From assembly GCA_009829735.1 (NCBI GenBank), contig CM020619.1:1990590-2054589 (forward strand): a stretch of DNA of 64,000 nucleotides. Direction: 5' to 3'. The DNA is from Pyropia yezoensis. Taxonomy: Eukaryota > Rhodophyta > Bangiophyceae > Bangiales > Bangiaceae. Shown here piece by piece: positions 41,451 through 51,764 of the stretch (positions are counted from its first letter, which is position 1; the number at the start of each line of letters is the position of its first letter). A program made the translations under genes and the position numbers. Under the pieces are notes generated by a model. That model saw only the letters and a program-made list of their open reading frames with translations. It searched no databases and was not told where the DNA came from.

Positions 41451-42474
41451 GGCAACGACAAAAGCGGCTGCCGCGTGAGGAGGACGACGGTGGGAAGAGA
41501 AGGAGGGGGAAAGCGGCGGGGAGGGGGGGGGGGGGGGCGGGGGGGGGGGGTGGGAGGTGGGGGGAGCAAGACAGTGGTGCGACGCGGGGCCGTTTCGATG
41601 GAGGGGGGGGGGCGTCTCCCAGCTTGCTGCGGTCACCAACGCCGGCCGTTGAGGGCACGGGGACGGGGATGCCGGCAGAGCCGCTGCGGTCAAGGGGTGG
41701 GCAAGGGGAAGGAGGGCGTGGGGGTGACGTGCAGACGCACCGACCAGCAGGCGGGCGGCGAGCCGACGGCAGCGCGCGGGGGTGCGTGTTTAATACCCGC
41801 TCCCCCCCCTCCCCCCTCCCCCTCTCCCTCCACCCTGACCTCCGCGGCGCGACAGCCGAGCTGGCAGCTACAGCGCGGGCGGTCGGGCGGGCGGGCGGGC
41901 GGGCGGGCGGGCGGGCGGGTCGGGTGCGGAGGTGCGTGGGGGCCACGCGGGGGGGGGCAGGGGGCAGCGCCCGCCGGCCGGCCGGCGCGCGGCGGCGGCG
42001 GCGGGTGCCAACGTTGCAGCGGTCCCGCCTTGCCCTCGCACGCCACCCGCTGCCCCGCGCTGGGCGGCGAGCACGACAGCACGGCGCTTGCACCCGGGCG
42101 GGGGGAAGAGGGCCCACGGAGGGTGGGCGGGCGGGCGGGCGGGCGGGCGGGCGGGCGGGCGGGCCTCGATGCACCGCGCCACGGGGGGGGGGGGGGTGGG
42201 CGGGCGTTGCAGCTGGGGTTGGGGGTGGCACCACGCGGCAGGGGGGGGGGGGGGGAGCCGCGGCGCCGCCGAGCCGCGGCGCCGCCGGCAAAACCCACCC
42301 GCCACGACGCCAGCACGCGGCTGCCGCCGCCGCCGCCGCCGCCGCCGCTGCCGCCGCCGTCCCCGCTGCTGCCGTCACCGCTGCCGTCACCGCCACCGCC
42401 GCGGCCGCTGCCCCCCGCCGTTGCCAAAACGGCCGCCGCCGCCCCTGCCGGCGTGGCGTGACCGCCACCGCGAC

Positions 42475-42509
<35 letters not shown>

Positions 42510-45079
42510 CGCCGCCCGCCGCCGCCACCGGCGCTGCGGCAGCCGCCGGGAGCGGCGGTGCGCCGTCTCCCGCCGCGCGGCGGCGGCGCCGCGAGCCCCC
42601 CCACCAGACAGCACGGCAGGGGGGGAGGAGCGACGGGGGGGAGGGCCGCCCCGCCGGGGCGGCCGCCGGCGGCCGCCGTCGCGGTGGCCGTCCCACCCCG
42701 CCAATGTGCGCACGTGCCCGTACCGGGGGGGGGGCGGGGCGGCGGCGCGCAGGCCACCGTGGCCTGCGCGCAGTGACTGGGCGCCCGGGGGGCTGGGTGG
42801 GCAGGCAGGCGGCGCGGGTATCGGGGATGGGCGGAAGAGGGAGAGGGGGGGGGGGGGGTGGGGGGGGGGGTGGGAGCGATAGCACGCCCACGAGAGTGGG
42901 CGGGCGAGGACGCCCCGACCGCGCACGTGCGGGCAGGTGGGAGGGCGGACAGGCGGGGGGGGGGGGGGGGCAAAGAGGCGGGCGGGCGGGCGGGCGGGCG
43001 GGCGGACAGGGTCTTGTGGGCGGCCGGCCGGCCGGCCGGCCGGGTGGGGGCGGCAGGCAGGGCGCACGGCGTCAGTCCCTACGAGCCGTGGGGCGGCGGC
43101 CACCCAGGGGGGGAGGGGGGAAGGAAGACGAGCCCCGCCGTTTGCGGGGTGGCCCCGCCGCGCCGCCGCGCGCCGCCGCGGCAGGGGCGGCCCGCCGGCC
43201 GCGCGCCCAACCGCCGCCCCGCCCACGGGTCGGGTAAGCGGCGGCGAGGCGGGGGGGCGTCTTGGCGTCTGGCCGCCCCATCCCCCCCCCCCCCCCCCCC
43301 AAGGCCTGGTCGTTGACCGAGCGGCCGTGGCGGGTCGGCAGGGGCGGCCGGCAGCCAGCCATGGCGGGCAGGCAGGTGACGGCAGCAGGCAGGCAGCACT
43401 GGCGTCAGCGCACTCTCCCCCCCCTCCCCCCCCCCCCCCCCCCCCCTCCTCCTCCTACCCACTCACTCCTCCCACTGGGCGACTCAACCCCCACCGACGG
43501 CGCCACGGCGCGGGTGCGCGGGGGTGGACGCCCCCCCCACGGCGGTGCAGCAGCAGGCAGCGCCGGGCGGGCGGTGGGGGGAGGCGGGCAGCCCGTGTCT
43601 GGGCACGCAGCCCCCCTTGGCGTGCCGCCGGGGGGAGGAGCCCCGCCTCGTCCACGGCGGGTCTCATTTCCCCGACCCGCCCCCCCCCCCGCCGCACCTC
43701 CCCATGGGGAAAGGAGCAAGGGCGGGGCGGGGGGGTGGGCAGGCAGGCAGGGAGACTGCTCCGCCGCTGGCCATCTGCCGCGCGGCGGGGCGGGCAGAGG
43801 CAAAAAAAAAAAAAGAAAAGGGCCACCCTCCTCCCGCACCCACCCCACCGCCGAGCACGGGGGGGGGGACTGCCGGCGCCGTGCACCCGCCGCCTGGCAC
43901 AGAGACTGGCATGGATGGGGGGGTGGGGAGTAGGCGGGCGGGCGGGCGGGTGGGAGTGGAAAGGGGGGGCAGCAGCAATGCAGAGCGGGATGGAAAAACA
44001 CAGAGGGGGGGCGGGGAGGCCGGGAGGAGTGGGGGAGGGTGGGGAGGGTGCGGCGGGAGGAAGAGAGGGGGGGGGGGGGGTCGCCCGTTTCGGCAAGATG
44101 AGCGCGGGGCACCGGCCGAGACCCGTCCGTGAGCCGCGCGCGGGGTCTGGCCGGGCGCCCCCCGCCCCGCGCAGCGGGGCTGGCCACCACCCGCTGCCCC
44201 TCACGCCCCACTCTCCACCCCCCCCCCCCCCCCCCCCCCCGTCCGTGTCCCCCCTGTTGGCGTGTCCATCATGGACCGTGATGGTGGTGTGGGTGGGGAA
44301 GAGATGGGGGTGGGGTGGGGTTGGGTGGGGTTGGGGTGGTGGGGGGGGGAGCGGAGGGGGGGTTCCCGTGGCTTGGGGCAGCCGTCGAGCTCAAGAGAGA
44401 AAAAAAGAGAAGAAAAAAAAAGAAGTTTGAACGGCCGGTGGGAGGGGGAGGGTGGGGAGGTCAGAGAAAGGGAGGGAGGGAGGGGGGGGGGGGGGGGTGG
44501 GGGTGGGGGGGGCGGGAGGGGAGGGGGAAGACAGCCCCACTGTCCGACACTCGCCCGCCCGCCCCGCCTAGCGATGGGGGTACGTCACGCCCAGGGCCAA
44601 CCCACAACGGACCGTGCGCACGTCAGCCCACGCGCAGAGGAGGAGCGCCAGTGCCGTCCGAGGGCGGCGGCCGGCGGATCCGCCCACCCCCGCGGGCGCA
44701 GGCACCCAGTGGCCCAGCCGCGGGCGGCAGCACCCCCCCCCCACCCCCACCACCGCCACCGCCACCGCCAACAACAACAACAGCTGCCAAAGCGAGGCGG
44801 GGGGGGGGGGGGGGGGAAAGGGCACACGACGGGAGGAGGGAGGGGCACCACCGGGGGGGGCAAGCGCGCCACGCGGCTGGGCAACGCGGCCGCCGGGGGC
44901 GCGGCCGCTGGGGGGGGGCGGGAGCGGTGGCCTCGGCGGCCGGGGTGGGGCGCCCACGCGGCACCATTGCGCCGCCGCCCGCCGCTGCCGGCAGGGCCGC
45001 AGGGCGGGCCACGGTCACGTTTGCAGCGTCCACGGTAAGTCAACCGTGGCAACGGTGGGGGTGGGAACCCCACCCACCC

Positions 45080-45080
<1 letters not shown>

Positions 45081-45127
<47 letters not shown>
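45081..45127. repeat. C homopolymer, 47 nt
   Basis: 47 uninterrupted C on the plus strand as given, preceded by three CCCA units. The length may be approximate if the assembly is from error-prone reads. Confidence 0.8.
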
Positions 45128-45128
<1 letters not shown>

Positions 45129-46286
45129 CTCACCGCGGCCACCACCCCCTTCCACATGCCACCCGCCCACCACCACCACCCCCTCTTCCCAATGCCCAAT
45201 GCCTCGCGGATACTCTGTAGGGGGGCGGAGCGGGGCGGGGTGCGGGGGGGGGGTCTATCACGTGGGCCCCCACCGGCCGGCACGCACCAGATCCGTCGCC
45301 CTCCCCGCGACCGCGACCGACCGCCCCCAGCCATCCTATACTGGCCGGATGCCAGTGCTCAACCCCCCGCGCGCCCCCGCACGTGCGCGCGCGGCGGCCC
45401 CGACGGCCCACTGCTGTTCTGCCACACCCACACCCCCCCAGTGCAGTTTGGGCTCTGGGTACATGATGGGCACCCCCCCCCCCCCTCCACCTTGACTTGC
45501 ATCACGGAAAGGTTCCACCCCGCTATCGACTCCTCCCTGCAGGGCAGCAGCGGCGGGCGATGGCGGCGGTTTTGGTGTGTGACCCCGCCCCCCCCCACCA
45601 AAGAGGAAGAGGGGGGGGGGGGGGGGGGGGGGGGGGGTGGGGAGTGGCGAGCCGGGTGGCCTGGCTGTTTAGATAGTGGCCATGGCGGGAAGGAGCGCCG
45701 TGGCGAGCAGCGAGGCCGGCAGACCCCCCCCGGGGGGGGGGGTGGGGGGGTGACACACGCTTCCAGCGTAGACGCACGTGGGGCGCCCGCCGTCACGCGC
45801 GCACGTGCTGGGGCACCGGGAAGGGGGGGAGGGGGGCGGGTGGGTGGGTGGGGAGAGAGCGGCCGGCCGGCCGGCCGACGGGGGGGGCGAGGAGACCCCT
45901 CTCCCCGCCCGGGTGCGGGGATTGGGGTGGTGGCGGAAAACGCCGCCGCCGCCGCCGCCGCCGCCGCTGCCCAGAGGGGTGGGTGTGGCGGCGGGTTTGA
46001 GCACCCGCCACCGCCGCCGCTGCCGCCACCGCCACACCGCCGCCCGCAGCAGGCACGGCTGGCGCGGCCGCGCGGGTGCGGGCTGCTGACCAGCAGCAGC
46101 AGCGGGCAAGAGACAGGCTGGCGGCGGGTGGCGGCCGCGTGGGGGGGTGCCGTTGGTGAGGTGGCAGTCCCGCAGCGACGGGGGCCGGCAGACGGCCGGC
46201 CGCACTGTCACTGTCCACCCCGTCGGGGACCCAGACGGTTGGAGGGGGGGGGCGGGGGGAAGAGGGGCGGCAGACGGCCGCCACAA

Positions 46287-46287
<1 letters not shown>

Positions 46288-46330
<43 letters not shown>
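46288..46330. repeat. G homopolymer, 43 nt
   Basis: 43 uninterrupted G on the plus strand, 1.2 kb from the C run of similar length and in opposite sense. Confidence 0.8.
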
Positions 46331-46332
<2 letters not shown>

Positions 46333-46850
46333 ACGACAGGCAGGTGTCAGCGGCTGGCGGGTGGGGGCGGGCGGGCACCTGGCGGGGTGGCTGGCCCGCG
46401 GTGGGACGGACCGGCCGGGCGGGCGGCGGGGCTAGCGGCCGTGACGGAGACGGCATTGGCGGCCGCTGACGCGCGCGGGAGGCGGCGGGCGGGCGGGCGG
46501 GCGGGCGGGCGGGCGGGCGGGCCGTCGGCGCCGACGCTGGGCGGGCGGGCGGTCGGCCGGGCGGGTGCGCGCGGCCACGACGCGGCCGTCAGGTGCACCG
46601 GCGGGTGGTGGCGGGTGGAGGGGACGCGCGGGGGAGGCGGCAGCGGCGGCGGCGGGAGAGGCGGGAGAGGCGGGAGGGGCGGCCGAGGCGGCGGCTGCCA
46701 CCAGCCGCTGCCGCCACGCCACGCCAACGGCTCTTGTGTGAGCCCCCTGGGCGCACGTGCGCCAACGGGAGGTGGCGGTCTCGGTGAGTCCGGTAGGGAG
46801 GGCATGGCGGTGGCGGTCTCGGGGCAAGTGGCAATGGCAAAGGTAGTGGC

Positions 46851-48280
46851 AGGGTGCCCGCGGGCGGCCGCTCCTCCTCCTTTTTTCTTGTCTCCCGCGT
46901 GCCCAGACCAGATAGTCATACATTTTACCCTGCCCTTTTCTTCTCTCTTCTTTTTTTTTTTTTTTGCCTCTCTCGTACGGGAGCATTGAGCAAGAGGGGG
47001 GGAAAAGGTCGAGGGGCAGCGCGGGACAGCTGTGCCGGCAGGGCTCGGGGACACTGCCCCGGGTCAGCGGCCGCGCCTGGCCGCCGTCACCGTGGTCGAC
47101 GAGGGGCAAAGGACGTGGACGCGCACGGCTTTCCGGGGGAGTGTCCGCTCGTTGCATCGTTGTCCCGACCATGACCGGCGAGGCACACACGGGCAGCTGC
47201 CCGTGCCCTGCAGGGCGCCATTGTACGGGAGTCGTTTGCGTTTTTAGGGGGGAGGGGGGGTTTTGGGGGGGACTGCACTTTGGGTCTCACCAGCCTGCGC
47301 GACGAGGCGGCGGGGGCATCTTCTCTTTCACCCCTGGCGCGCCGCCCCGTGCCTCTCCGCCTCCCCGTCACGGCCGGCTCTATCATTCCCACGAGAAGCT
47401 GCGCTGGGGGAGGGGGGGGGGAAGGGGAACAGGGGTTTGTCCCCAGCCCCACTTCCTTCCTCTCACTCGTTTTTCCCACGAGCAGCCGGGCAGGGGTGGG
47501 GGGGGAAGGGAGGGCGGGGGTTCGTCCCCAGCCCTCCGCCCTTCCTCTCACCGCGCGGGCCCCTCGAGCGAGAGGCCAGCACCCCCGCGGCCGCCACCCT
47601 CGGCCGGCCCCCGCGCGGGGTTGGCTCCGACGCGTTGGAGCGCAACCGCCTCGCGGGGTCGGCCGGGTCCCGAACCGTGGACCTTTCATCGCTTTGTCGG
47701 ACAGGGAGGGGGTCAAGGGGGAGCCGCATCCCTTCCCTGGGCTTGCGTCGTCGGCGGCGGTCACCCTTGGAAGCACCCCACCGCCGCCCGGAAAGAGAAG
47801 AGAACCAAAGTGCACAGCGATCATCGCAGGCTACTGCTTTTGCAATAAATGTCCAAATGCGAAATATTCCACTGCCTAAAATGATTGGAGCTTTTGCATG
47901 TCGCCAACAGGACCGAGGACGGGTCGGGCTCCTGGCTTGACTTGCTTCCCAGCTGCGACAGCCGCCCTCACAGCTTGCGCTACCCTTCTCCTTTCGAAGC
48001 AGTTGCATGCCCACCCACCACTCCCCTTCACTGAGACGCCACAACCATTGGCGAGTTCCCCCCGCCCCCAGCATGGAACGTGGACGTCATGAATGGCCAC
48101 GAGCGTGGCTCTCCCGCCTGTGGATGGCGCTCCGGGAAACAGAGGCTGTGCCGGCCGCCCACCAGGCGTCGCACAACAAAATAGGGTGGCCCACCCTGAC
48201 ATCTGCTGCATGTCAGGTTCGCTCAAACGTGCGGAGTTTACCAAGTAAATGCGCCGTGGGATGAGGCAATGCGAAAGCCG
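46851..48280. other. No supported gene; 3' flank of the FKBP gene at the right edge
   Basis: GC falls after about 47800. The minus-strand frames (47087-47824, 47463-48074) and plus frames are shadows without domains. A tandem repeat of about 98 bp lies at 47385-47560. Confidence 0.45.
47385..47560. repeat. Tandem repeat, two copies of about 90-100 bp
   Basis: Both copies share CCCACGAGMAGC at the start, a G-rich middle, GTCCCCAGCCC, and CTTCCTCTCAC at the end. They differ in the length of their G runs. Confidence 0.6.
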
Positions 48281-49461
48281 CTACGACGGGGGACGCGATG
48301 ACCCAGCCTTGACCTCCGCCGCGGCCGTCTCTTCCCGCCCCTTCTTCCACAGCGCCTCTAGCTCATCGGGCGCAGGCGTCAGGTCAGTGTATAGACCCGT
48401 GTCGCCGGGGTCGGCCCGCATTGACACCAGCTCCAAGTCAATCACGACGAGCCCGTTGCCTGACGGTCGGGCACCCCACAGAAGCAGAGCGCCACTCACC
48501 ACCGAGGCAAGGTGCACCACCAAGAGGAGAGAACCGCAGGCACGCCCACCACAGAAAGGAATGTCTCGGCGGGTGAGTACGTGCACAGTCGGACGATCCA
48601 CAGCCCAGCGTAAACAGCTGCCTCCCGCTCCCTCTCATCACCTCGGCTCCTATCCCCACCAGCCATACCTTCATTGAGGGTCTTGTTGAGCGCCCGCCGC
48701 GTGGTCGTCCGTGGCGGCACAGGCCCGAGCCCCGAGTTGGTGTAGCCCAGCGCCGGCGGGATCACAACCCTACGACGCCCGCCCACTCGCATCCCATGAA
48801 GCGCCTCCTCCACCCCAAGAATGGTCTGCCCGTTCCCATGGTGTATGAGCATATTCTTGTTGCGAGCGTAGGTGCTGTCAGCCACGTCAAGGCGGTCACC
48901 TGACGGGCTGACCGTGTAAAGGACGTACGAGACGGTGAGGAGGTCGCCCCACGCGGGAGGACGGTCTCCGTTGCCGACCTTGAAGTCAAAGTAGCGCAAG
49001 CCACTCTTGGTGACAAAGCCCGTCTCCGGGGGCGTGTTGTCTTCGCGGCGTGCATTGGTTGTCGTCGGGCCAACGGCGGGGGAGGAGGGGCCAGCCGCGG
49101 CGGCCGGAGGAAGGAGGCCGGGAGAGCCCGCGTCACTCGCCAAAGCAGCAGCAACCACACCGAACGCAGCCGTGGCAAGGCGGGTAAGCAAGATGCGACG
49201 GCCCACAGGGGTTGAGGCCGATGTCGAAGGGCGCGAGAACGCCGGAACGTCCCCCGACGCTCGTACAGGTGTCACGGCGGGACTACAAGCAGGCACCACC
49301 GTCGCACCCCACCCAAAACGTGGACAGAAGCTACAACCACGGGGGCGATGGGGGAGAGGCGGCCGCACGTACACAGTCAGGCGGGCAGGGCGAACGGCGC
49401 GGGCCACGGCGGGTGTCTGGCGGTGGCCGCCAATGCCGACCGCAGACGTCACAAACGCCAT
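48281..49461 (-). CDS. FKBP-type peptidyl-prolyl isomerase, thylakoid-lumen type, two exons
   Basis: Exon 1 is 49461-48669 and exon 2 is 48459-48281. The 209-bp intron starts GTATGG and ends GTCAG, and the joined frame has 323 codons. The FKBP domain (about 148-278) starts GFVTKSGLRYFDFKVGNG, has GVEEALHGMRVGGRRRVVIP, and closes with GLVVIDLELVSM, which lies only in exon 2; this supports the splice. FKBPs catalyse cis-trans isomerisation of Xaa-Pro bonds. The N-terminus is a bipartite targeting sequence: a Ser/Arg/Pro-rich plastid transit part, then a twin-arginine type lumen signal (GRRILLTRLATAAFGVVAAALA, R88-R89) ending near an Ala-rich cleavage region. It would act on thylakoid lumen proteins, probably in photosystem assembly (inference). 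The ATG at 49461 is chosen because the transit peptide begins there; upstream codons look like leader. Confidence 0.9.
48460..48668 (-). other. Spliceosomal intron in the FKBP gene
   Basis: Donor AAG|GTATGG, acceptor GTCAG|GC, 209 bp. Removing it joins TLNEG to NGLVVIDLEL in frame, restoring the C-terminal strand of the FKBP fold. Confidence 0.85.
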
Positions 49462-50217
49462 TTCCTGGGGCAGCGTCAGCCGAGGAAGTGTGGATGAAAA
49501 CGACCTTGCGGGGAAGGGTGTGAAGAAGAACGACGAGCTGGCGCGGACTGAGGCGGCTGTTGTCAAGGGCTGGAACTGGAGCGGGGCGTTGAGTGGCGGA
49601 GTCATCGACCTGGCCCGCGCTGAGATTGGGCCGCAGGTCGAGTATTTGGAAACGAATACTTGTAACGAAAGACAGAAACAATTCTGGTCCATAGGTGATG
49701 TTAGGGTCACCAAAGTCACGTCACTTCTTGAGGATTCCAGAACAGCCTCTTTTTCTCACTTCGTCGTCAGCTCTTGGCGGCTTGACGTGCCCACTGTCTC
49801 CTCCAAAGACGCATTGTCTGACGAACAGCAGCTCCAAGATAAGGTTATGGCTTCAGTCGGTCTCTGCGTGCGACCTCAGCGAAGAAAACATCAAGGGTCG
49901 CCACCTCTGCTTTAATGGACTCGGCCGCAAGGTCGTTCGCAGCCAACAGCCATACTCCGCACGTTAATGCCCCTCTATCCGGCGCTGCAACGAACACACT
50001 GTTCTGTGCGCATGGGTATGGGTCCTAGAACTCCTGTATCTCTCTGCAGTCACCATAGGTAAACATCCCACTCCAGGACACGGCTTACTAACTCGTGTCT
50101 TCTGCGAACTCCACAGGAACCCTATAAATATGATTTATACGCAGGAATGCCGTAGATAGGCAAGTTGTGTCCGGTGGAGCAAGCAACAGGCAGGTTTTCT
50201 CTCCAATTTGAGCATAC
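49462..50217. other. FKBP 5' region and lower-GC intergenic DNA
   Basis: The first 250 bp are the likely promoter and leader of the FKBP gene. From about 49650 the composition is close to balanced. No gene is seen. Confidence 0.4.
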
Positions 50218-50227
50218 TATAATAATA
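50218..50227 (+). promoter_or_regulatory. TATA-like box upstream of the tRNA gene
   Basis: TATAATAATA lies 23-32 bases before the first base of the tRNA. An upstream TATA at this distance is used by tRNA genes of several algae and plants. Confidence 0.5.
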
Positions 50228-50249
50228 CCATGATCCATCCAATTTGCAA

Positions 50250-50349
50250 GCTCTGGTGGCTTAGTTGGTTTCTTCGTCAATGAAAGCGTCAGATTGTTAA
50301 TCTGAAAATCGTGAGTTCAAGAGAGTTGTAGAAAGTCTCACCCGGAGCG
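50250..50349 (+). tRNA. tRNA-Asn (anticodon GUU) with two inserts: 12 nt in the D loop and 14 nt in the T arm
   Basis: The acceptor stem GCTCTGG (50250-50256) pairs with CCGGAGC (50342-50348), and the discriminator is G. The D stem GCTT/AAGC encloses A14, G15, G18, G19 and A21, but 12 extra bases (about 50271-50282) sit before A21. The anticodon stem TCAGA/TCTGA is perfect and the loop TTGTTAA gives GUU with T33 and A37. The variable loop AAATC gives C48 to pair with G15. The T stem GTGAG/CTCAC encloses TTCAA, then a 14-base insert whose edges can slide (50321-50334 or 50323-50336). Without the inserts the RNA is 74 nt and fits every conserved position I checked. The A box TGGCTTAGTTGG is a perfect match. 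The inserts are probably introns at non-canonical positions, as known in Cyanidioschyzon tRNA genes. A decayed tRNA is less likely, since all stems are perfect apart from one G-U pair in the acceptor stem. Confidence 0.85.
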
Positions 50350-50356
50350 ATCTAAC

Positions 50357-50361
50357 TTTTT
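50357..50361 (+). terminator. RNA polymerase III T-run terminator
   Basis: TTTTT begins eight bases after the discriminator base of the tRNA-Asn gene. Confidence 0.75.
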
Positions 50362-50590
50362 CCCATTCCAGACAGAAGTTTTCTTTTATAGATGAACAAC
50401 GCCGCAGACGTTCATGTAACTTCTTGGGAAGGTCATTTCAGGGTTACAGTATCGCTGTCATGTGGCACTCCAGCCACGTGGGTTGGTGTGCCCCCTGCAT
50501 CGAGCGGCCACGTTGGCGTGGGTCGCACAAGGTCACACCTTCTCTGCCTGAGGAGCTCAGAGTCGTTGCCACCACCGTCCCCCCCCCTTA

Positions 50591-50709
50591 CGGTGCGTCC
50601 CGTAAAAAGTGGACGTGCACGTGTCGTGATCATGTCAAACATCGGCCACTGGACCAATCAAACCCACACTGCACGACCTGTGCACGTCCACTTTTTACGG
50701 GACGTACAA
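50591..50709. mobile_element. MITE copy 3, Tc1/mariner-like
   Basis: 119 bp, close to copy 1 along its whole length. The inverted arms carry GTGCGTCCCGTAAAAAGTGG and the core GTCGTGATCATGTCAA, and TA flanks both ends (50589-50590 and 50710-50711). One arm base differs (GTACAA instead of GCACAA at the right end). Confidence 0.85.
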
Positions 50710-50832
50710 TATCCCTCCTGCGCTTGCTCGGCGGCCTCACAGAGGACTTGCAGATGCCCGTTTTTTAGCCGCTCTACCGCGATGGCGGCTGCTTGCCAGA
50801 GCCTCAACTACCGGCCACAGCATCCTACCCTT

Positions 50833-50893
50833 CCGTGCAGTCAGCAAAGCACCATCTCACAAGTTGTGAAGTGGTGCTTTGCTGACTGCACGG
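50833..50893. repeat. 61-bp near-perfect palindrome (hairpin)
   Basis: CCGTGCAGTCAGCAAAGCAC plus CA (50833-50854) is the exact inverted copy of 50872-50893, 22 bp. The 17-base centre is itself largely self-complementary (TCACAA and TTGTGA). No target duplication is obvious. It may be a fold-back remnant or a small-RNA precursor-like hairpin. Confidence 0.85.
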
Positions 50894-51292
50894 TCACAAC
50901 GCGCACGCAGCGAAAAAGCTCGCCCATTGACAGTCCCAGCGGTTGGAACTGAGTTTCAACATGGGTAACGGGCGATCGTGCCGCTTAAGAAGCGAGAGAA
51001 CGGACCTAACAGCTCATCTGTCTCTTCCGTGCGGGGCTCCCAATTGTTATTCCAGTACAGCTCTGTCCCTCACCCCCCGTCAGGGCTCTGAACAACAAAG
51101 ACATGACCAGGCGGCTGGCTTGCCAGACGGCAGACTACCCAAGAGAGCCGGAACTGCGGCTGCCATGGAGGTTGTCAGCCGCATGCACGCGCCGCCAATT
51201 GCAGCGTGGGCCACACTGCTGTTCCTCACCTGCAATGGGCAGCTGCACGTGCGTCGGGCCATGATGCCCTTCGTGAGCCAATGATTAGCTAG

Positions 51293-51324
51293 TTACTCCT
51301 TGCCCTCAGACGCGGGTGAGCCAG
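51293..51324. repeat. Direct repeat of the end of the DIRS-like recombinase gene (copy a)
   Basis: 32 bases starting TTACTCCTTGCCCTCAGACG, identical to 51765-51796, where they encode the last codons of the recombinase frame. Split direct repeats are a feature of some tyrosine-recombinase retroelements, so this copy probably marks the left end zone of the element. Confidence 0.7.
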
Positions 51325-51630
51325 TTGACACAGTTTTAATAGGGTGGCCTTAGGCCGGCGCTACCGAAGCTGTCTTGGCTGTCGTGGAGTGCTCGGCCGG
51401 CCACGGGCGCGGTAGGACCCGCGCCCAACAGATAAGAGGGCAAACAGCGTGCACCCGCAAGCGGGGCAAGAGAGGAGAAGGGCGCCACCCGAGGAAGGTG
51501 CCCTAGGGCGTCATGCCGGGACGGTGGGCGGGGCGCGAGGGCAAACGAACGTGCCGGCCGACGGCGGCCGGCGGTTCCCCGCTCGCGCCACCCCTCATAT
51601 CTCCCTCGGGGTGAGAGACAGGTGGCCTCG

Positions 51631-51659
51631 GGGGGCCGGTTAGAAATCTACCGGCCCCC
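51631..51659. repeat. Short palindrome downstream of the recombinase frame
   Basis: GGGGGCCGGT and ACCGGCCCCC flank TAGAAATCT, giving a 29-bp near-perfect inverted repeat. Its position after the minus-strand recombinase frame suits a 3' end or a terminal structure of the DIRS-like element. Confidence 0.6.
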
Positions 51660-51764
51660 GCCCCTCCCCCCAGGAAGTCCAATCCCCAGCAATACAATGG
51701 GGGAGAGGCAAGTCACCCGCTGGCCGGCGGTCCGTAACCCCTTACACAAGCAAAACAAGCGATA

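Larger units (their letters stand above)
41451..46850. other. Extreme G/C-run island without credible genes
   Basis: This is dominated by G and C homopolymers and (GGGC)n runs. Frames of up to 750 codons are open on both strands at once, all Gly/Pro/Arg/Ala/Ala-type translation of simple sequence, with no domain. Notable runs are C at 45081-45127 (47), G at 46288-46330 (43) and G at 45611-45637. (GGGC)n lies at about 41877-41918, 42125-42165, 42975-43003 and 46490-46532. The island begins just upstream of the RING gene start. Confidence 0.6.

Noticed and set aside
40618-42891. Minus-strand 757-codon frame
   Set aside because: Translation of G/C runs; it overlaps the RING gene in another frame and has no domain.
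42937-44430. Plus-strand 497-codon frame
   Set aside because: Gly/Arg/Pro simple sequence open on both strands because stop codons are nearly absent at this GC content.
47640-47700. Possible tRNA B-box GGTCCCGAACC
   Set aside because: No matching acceptor, D or anticodon stem could be built around it.
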